This document shows positions 59,456 to 64,000 of a stretch of 64,000 bases of DNA, piece after piece. A program made the translations under genes and the position numbers. Origin of the DNA: Chenopodium formosanum (Eukaryota > Streptophyta > Magnoliopsida > Caryophyllales > Amaranthaceae); NCBI GenBank assembly GCA_024500155.1, contig CM044877.1, positions 80,212,501-80,276,500 on the forward strand. Reading direction: 5' to 3'. The notes below the pieces were generated by a model, which saw only the letters and a program-made list of their open reading frames with translations, searched no databases and had not been told where the DNA came from. The stretch's first letter is position 1; every line of letters starts with the position of its first letter.

Positions 59456-61109
59456 TCATGTCGGAGCAACACTAGAATCAGACCTACATTTTGCATGCAC
59501 AATAGGGCCCAACTGTGATCTGTCCACACCTACAGTAGACCCAGAAGATGCATTCAAGTATACAGCCCCTCTATACATCCATTCTTCAGCTTCATCACTA
59601 TAAAAATCTTCAAAAGGCTCCCCACATAAAGCACATGTATTCTGATCCTCGTCTGCTGGAACTGCCATCTCTTCATCATCCTTCTTTTCGACAACACTCT
59701 CAGTTGGCAAAAATCCAGGAGCTGCATCAGTCCCCAATGCTTCTGCACCACTGAGCCACATATTCACATTGACAAACCATTTACGGGATGGGTTGTGCTT
59801 ACGGTTCTTTGAAATTCTATTTTTAGTCACATGCCAATCCATGTGCTTACTGTGTTCATCTTGGGTCTTAAACCGAAGGCCACAGGTGGTGCACTGTCTG
59901 GGTAGATCCTCATACAAAGCCCTTATGGCTGACTCGTGACGCACTTTAAGAAGATCAGGGTTAAACTCTACTCCAAGAGAATCCTGATATATTACAAAAA
60001 GAAAATCAATACGGAGCAAGAGAAAAGGTAATAACTACACAAGGGAGACAGTTGCTGATATATTAATCATTAACAGCAATTCTACGAGATTCATAAATCT
60101 ATAGGCAACCAAACTTGGCTTAATTAAGAATTACTGCTATCTTACCTGTACAGGGTTCTGTTTCAATGGGAATAAACCTTGAGCAACAAGAGAATTAAGT
60201 AAACCAGTATTGAGTAAACCAGCTATACCAGCAGTTGGTGGTTGGTTAGCAAGGGGACCAGAGCTCTGGGGAAGAGGTAAAAATTGAGGATGGGGACGAG
60301 GGGCTAAAGGAAGAGGTGCCATTGGTGTTTGGAAATGCATATAACCATTGGAGATATTTTGGAAGGGTGGATAAGGATGAGAACCAGGTACTGGATTGCG
60401 CACATTATTAGTAGCAGCAACCCCATGACCTACTGGTGTATATCCAAGACTAGATGGCAGTATTGTCTGCGGTGGCAATGATACCGCATTCTGCCGAGAT
60501 TCTTGTGGTGGATGCAACTGCTGCAACGATCCTGGTTGTTGTGTGGGATATTGCAAAGGGGTGAAGCTAAGCTGAGGCCGTTGTCCTGGCTTCGCAGGAA
60601 TCAGATTTCTTTTGTCATCAGTATCAAATTGTTGATTGCCTTGACCAAGAACACTGTAACTATGATTTCTATAATCAAAGGAAGCTCTAGGATGTTTTGG
60701 CTGCATATACAGAGGTGGTGAAGGCACCATATTATGTGAACTTGTAGAAGGCCATGAGCTAGTTGGCACTTGCCCCACAGCAGGTGAAGGAGCTCTTGCT
60801 TCAAAAGAATTAAAACCTGAAGAAACACCTCTAGACATAACATTCTGCATGGGGACTGCAGCATAGTGGTCTGCTGACATAGGCTTTCCATCAGACAATG
60901 ATGATGGCACTCCATTCACAGGTAATGTCGACTGAGAACTATTCTCTCTTCCAGCAACAGGTACAGGCACAGAGAGACTGCCAGGCAACTTCCAAGCTCC
61001 TTGAGAATGATTCATCTCATTTCTAGAAAACTGCCTGTTGGATGATATATGAACAACCTGCAGCTTGATAGAAAGATGGATCAAAATTTGTTGTTTCTAT
61101 AATAGAAAA

Positions 61110-61152
<43 letters not shown>

Positions 61153-63956
61153 AAGATCAGAAAAGAAACAGGGAGATCGTGATCCCCTTTGTAATTTAAA
61201 ATTGATGGCAAGCAATAGCAATACTGATGAGTAATAATACAAACACCTAAATTAAATAGGAAAAAAAAAAAAAGAGAGGCCAGGCTCAAACAAGTGAGGA
61301 TATAGGCACCAAAAAGGTAATAATGAATTCCTGCCATTTGGAATCATAGCACTCTGAGAACAAAAATACAAAAATAACCAGAGACAACAAAGAGTTGAAA
61401 TTGGGTTGTGAGAACATACATCTTCAACAGGCTTTTGGGGATCAAAAGGTCTGGAGCCAACAGTACCAACACCAGATATGGCTTTAAAGCCTCTGGATAG
61501 CAAAGAAGATGCAGTGACATTGCTGGACTTTCCATCAACTAACGTTGGGCTCATATCTTCCCAATCAAATTCCTCTTCCTCAGTATTTTGCCATGAGCTT
61601 TCAGCAAGTTTACTCACTGAACCATTTACAATTAGACGATCCATACCAGGAAGTTTGTCATTCAAAGGTCTTTGTCCATCATCATGTCCATACGCATCAA
61701 TTAAAGCCCTTGGTCTGTCATGTTCAAAACCATTGCCTAAACCATAGTTCACAGCATTTTCAAAACCACGATAGGAATCATCAGAGCGAAGTCTTTTCTG
61801 CCAGTCACCAGTCTCCTCATCTCTTCCTCTCCTACGTCCATAATTAAATCCTGGACGAGAAGGAGATGCCCCTTCAAATACCCTACCTGGTGAGTTGGAC
61901 ACCATAAACTCGTCAACTGATGGTGATAAGGGTCTAGCTGGACCACATGCAGATGGAAGCAACTTGTCTGTTGATAGTGGAAACGATGGACGTCCACCAT
62001 AAGCAGAGGAGTTAAATCTTTGAGCATCAATGTGGGAGGCTGTGCTTTCACCTTGATATAAATCATATTCTTCATATCCAACAGAATGTTTCTGACCCAG
62101 TGACTTCAAGGTAGATGCTCCTCTCCCAAGTTGAATTTTCTGCATATGATAAACAAATTAATGCAACAATCAACTGCAGTGTCACACTGTCACACCATAA
62201 GAATGCACAATGCTTCTCTTGTTAGAAAGTTTTAGCCAAACACAAGCAAAGAAATTGAAAAACAACTAGAGCATGACCAAGCACCACTTCCCTCCAGCAA
62301 TGAAAACTGGTAAGAGAAGAAAACTAATGGAACAAAAGAAGGGAGATCTAGCAAGCCAAATAGACAGGGGTAGAGAGAGAGAAAAAGATGTGGAGGAGAA
62401 GGAATACATGTACATGAAATGATAATTAATATAATAGCATTATAAGCTAGTCTTGTTTATGGAACAATTGAGTTGCAAATTCAAATTGTGAAGGAAAAAA
62501 AGTACATGAAAAAGAGGAGGGGTGTGGAAAAGAAGGGGAATAATCAGCACTGAATTAAATGAGCATTATTTTAAACAAAAATAATTGGAGAATTCTCATA
62601 AATTTCAAAGAATATATATATATATATATATACATTCACATGCTGATTCTTAAGGACTACCAGAGGCAACACAACATATACACCTCTAGATACCTTAACA
62701 AATATGTAAGCCCCCCCCCCCCCCCCCCCCCCTCCCCCCTCCTCTTCTCCTTAATTTCCCATATACTTAAAATAGACAAATAGGTTTCAAAGCAACTCCA
62801 AATCCCTTTCTATACAATATAGTGGATTCAATCCATTAGATGTGATTTTGAATTCTATCGCTTCAACACATGTAGAATTGAAGAGGACAAGGGAAATAAC
62901 AGTCACATTGCATCATTTTGTTGTTTTCCAATAACTGAAAGTAGAAACTCTTCAAAAAAAAACTGCAACTCAACATATAGTGTAGGTTCATAAAATGACA
63001 TCTTGTCAATCCTAGCATCGTTGACAAAGGCAAATAGAATACCCAGAGAAAGAAAGGGAAGAAAGGATGATTGCTTTGAAACTTACATTATTAAGTGATG
63101 AATTATCAAATTGTCGTCTGGCTTCCAAATACTTGGGATTGACGTGTATGCCATGAGAGGGTCGAGGGGATTCGGAAGCCCTCATACTGGCTAAGTTAGA
63201 AGATGGTTGGTTTGCCCTTGGAGAGAACTGCAATTCATCCTCGATCGTACTAAGAACCGATGATGGGAAGACGGTAGACCAGGTTCTAAACAGGTGGCGC
63301 ATTGAAGGATACAAATTTGGAGGAACTTGTCTATAAACTTCACAGAACACCTTATACCGGAAATAGAATATGAAAATATATTTGTCAATGAAACACTCAA
63401 ATCAGGGCTAACAGCTAAAGGCTCTATAATACATGAACCAATATAAAGCACATAACCATTGAAACATGTCATATTGTAACATTTTCCACAATATTTGCAT
63501 CTTTTTGGCCGAATCTCGAGCACATATATATCAAATATTGAATACAGGGTCCTGGTCAAACGCTCCCACATCTCACAACTAAGGTGCTAACCAATTGGTT
63601 TTGGAAGTGTAATTACTAATTTGTCATGAGATGTGACAGCATTGGCCTTGACTCTTGAACTGTTGAACAATTCACTAATCAAACCCCCCCCCCCTATTTC
63701 CCCCAAATCATGTTATAGCTGGAAAGTTCTCCACAAAGTTTGCATCTTTTAAGCCAAACCCAAATAATTACAAGCACACCAGATACTTCAGTATCAAAGA
63801 CTACAACAATGAATGTATCCCCTCAAAATCGACCCAAATTAAAGCATAGCTCACCTCTGGCAAACGAGATGCAAAGTGCCTAGCGTATTCGCGACCGATA
63901 TTCTTGACAATGCTGTCCAATAAATACAAAGAGGGCATCTTTTGATCAACTGGAAC
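59456..63956 (-). CDS. PCFS4: PCF11-like pre-mRNA cleavage/polyadenylation factor, 3' part of gene (841 aa visible)
   Basis: Exons on the minus strand: 63956-63855, 63350-63087, 62139-61420, 61057-60146, 59983-59456. All have GT-AG junctions and phase-0 boundaries. The first visible exon encodes the end half of a CID domain (VDQKMPSLYLLDSIVKNIGR), which binds the RNA polymerase II C-terminal repeat. The next closes the CID (VYRQVPPN...MRHLFRTW). Long low-complexity Ser/Pro/Gln/Gly-rich regions follow. The last exon has a C2H2-like finger (CTTCGLRF...HSKHMDWH), the conserved RKWFVNVNMWLSGAEALG block and a second zinc site (CALCGEPFEDF...HAKC). Presence of both the CID and the finger module matches Arabidopsis PCFS4, which promotes FCA alternative polyadenylation and flowering, rather than the CID-less PCFS1/5. 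The 5' exons lie beyond 64000. No lesions are seen. Confidence 0.92.
61108..61150. repeat. Poly(A) tract of about 43 nt in an intron of the PCF11-like gene
   Basis: A long uninterrupted A run only about 50 bp upstream (in the gene's direction) of the splice acceptor at 61058. On the sense strand it reads as poly(T), which could act as an extended polypyrimidine tract. No target-site duplication was found around it. Confidence 0.85.
62711..62732. repeat. Poly(C) tract of 22 nt in an intron of the PCF11-like gene
   Basis: An uninterrupted run of C followed by TCCCCCCTCC. A second, shorter C run (10-11 nt) lies near 63684-63694. Exact lengths are unreliable because such runs are error-prone in sequencing. 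Confidence 0.8.
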
Positions 63957-64000
63957 CTGCATAAATATGCATAACCAGCAATGTAACACCACAAAATCAA

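Overview
This is a 64 kb window of plant nuclear DNA. The sequence is AT-rich, genes carry many GT-AG introns, and intergenic space is full of MITEs, microsatellites and nested transposons. The gene families (HD-Zip IV with START and SAD domains, plastid-type tryptophan synthase beta, mTERF, a plant PCF11 homologue, an ECA1-type cysteine-rich secreted protein) point to a flowering plant, most likely a eudicot. The species cannot be fixed from sequence alone.

Layout. 1-7052 is intergenic: a Stowaway-type MITE, a tail-only retroposon footprint, a fold-back minisatellite and a decayed element with a nested MITE. 7053-12938 is one Mutator-like element (MULE) with 117-bp terminal inverted repeats. 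Its mudrA-type transposase gene lies on the minus strand, and a convergent GRF-zinc-finger gene lies on the plus strand just inside the left terminus. Both genes carry reading-frame lesions. 12939-17860 is intergenic and holds an inverted-repeat element full of TGTTCTTT motifs with another element nested in it. 17860-24650 is a complete HD-Zip class IV gene of the ATML1/PDF2 type (10 coding exons, 734 aa). 24650-30800 is intergenic with a tRNA-derived SINE and TTA-flanked MITEs. 30810-31220 (minus) encodes a small secreted ECA1/prolamin-like protein.

31690-40212 is a composite repeat block. Degenerate GACCCGAC-rich DNA is interrupted by a probable solo LTR directly abutting a non-autonomous CACTA element. 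An 11-copy tandem array of a ~322-bp unit follows, flanked by two direct copies of the GACCCGAC segment. 41361-43382 is a retroposed TPR gene copy with poly(A) tail and 15-bp target-site duplication. 46099-50445 is a five-exon tryptophan synthase beta-like gene. It keeps the PLP lysine but has Ala where the catalytic Glu109 should be. 50924-53483 (minus) contains splice-consistent exons of an unidentified membrane-protein tail or a spliced mTERF 3' UTR. 54331-55473 (minus) is an intronless mTERF gene. 56004-56577 (minus) is a two-exon gene for a 111-aa membrane protein. 59456-63956 (minus) is the 3' part of a PCF11-like cleavage/polyadenylation factor (PCFS4 type) whose 5' end lies beyond the window.

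The host genes are unrelated housekeeping and developmental genes, so no operon-like cooperation is expected. The most unusual points are the TrpB paralogue lacking its catalytic glutamate, the MULE carrying a convergent GRF-zinc-finger/coiled-coil/TM gene, and a series of retroposon footprints of 17-55 bp with long target-site duplications, most ending in TTGTC or TGTC before the A-tract. One of these lies inside the satellite array, where it exactly explains an over-long unit.
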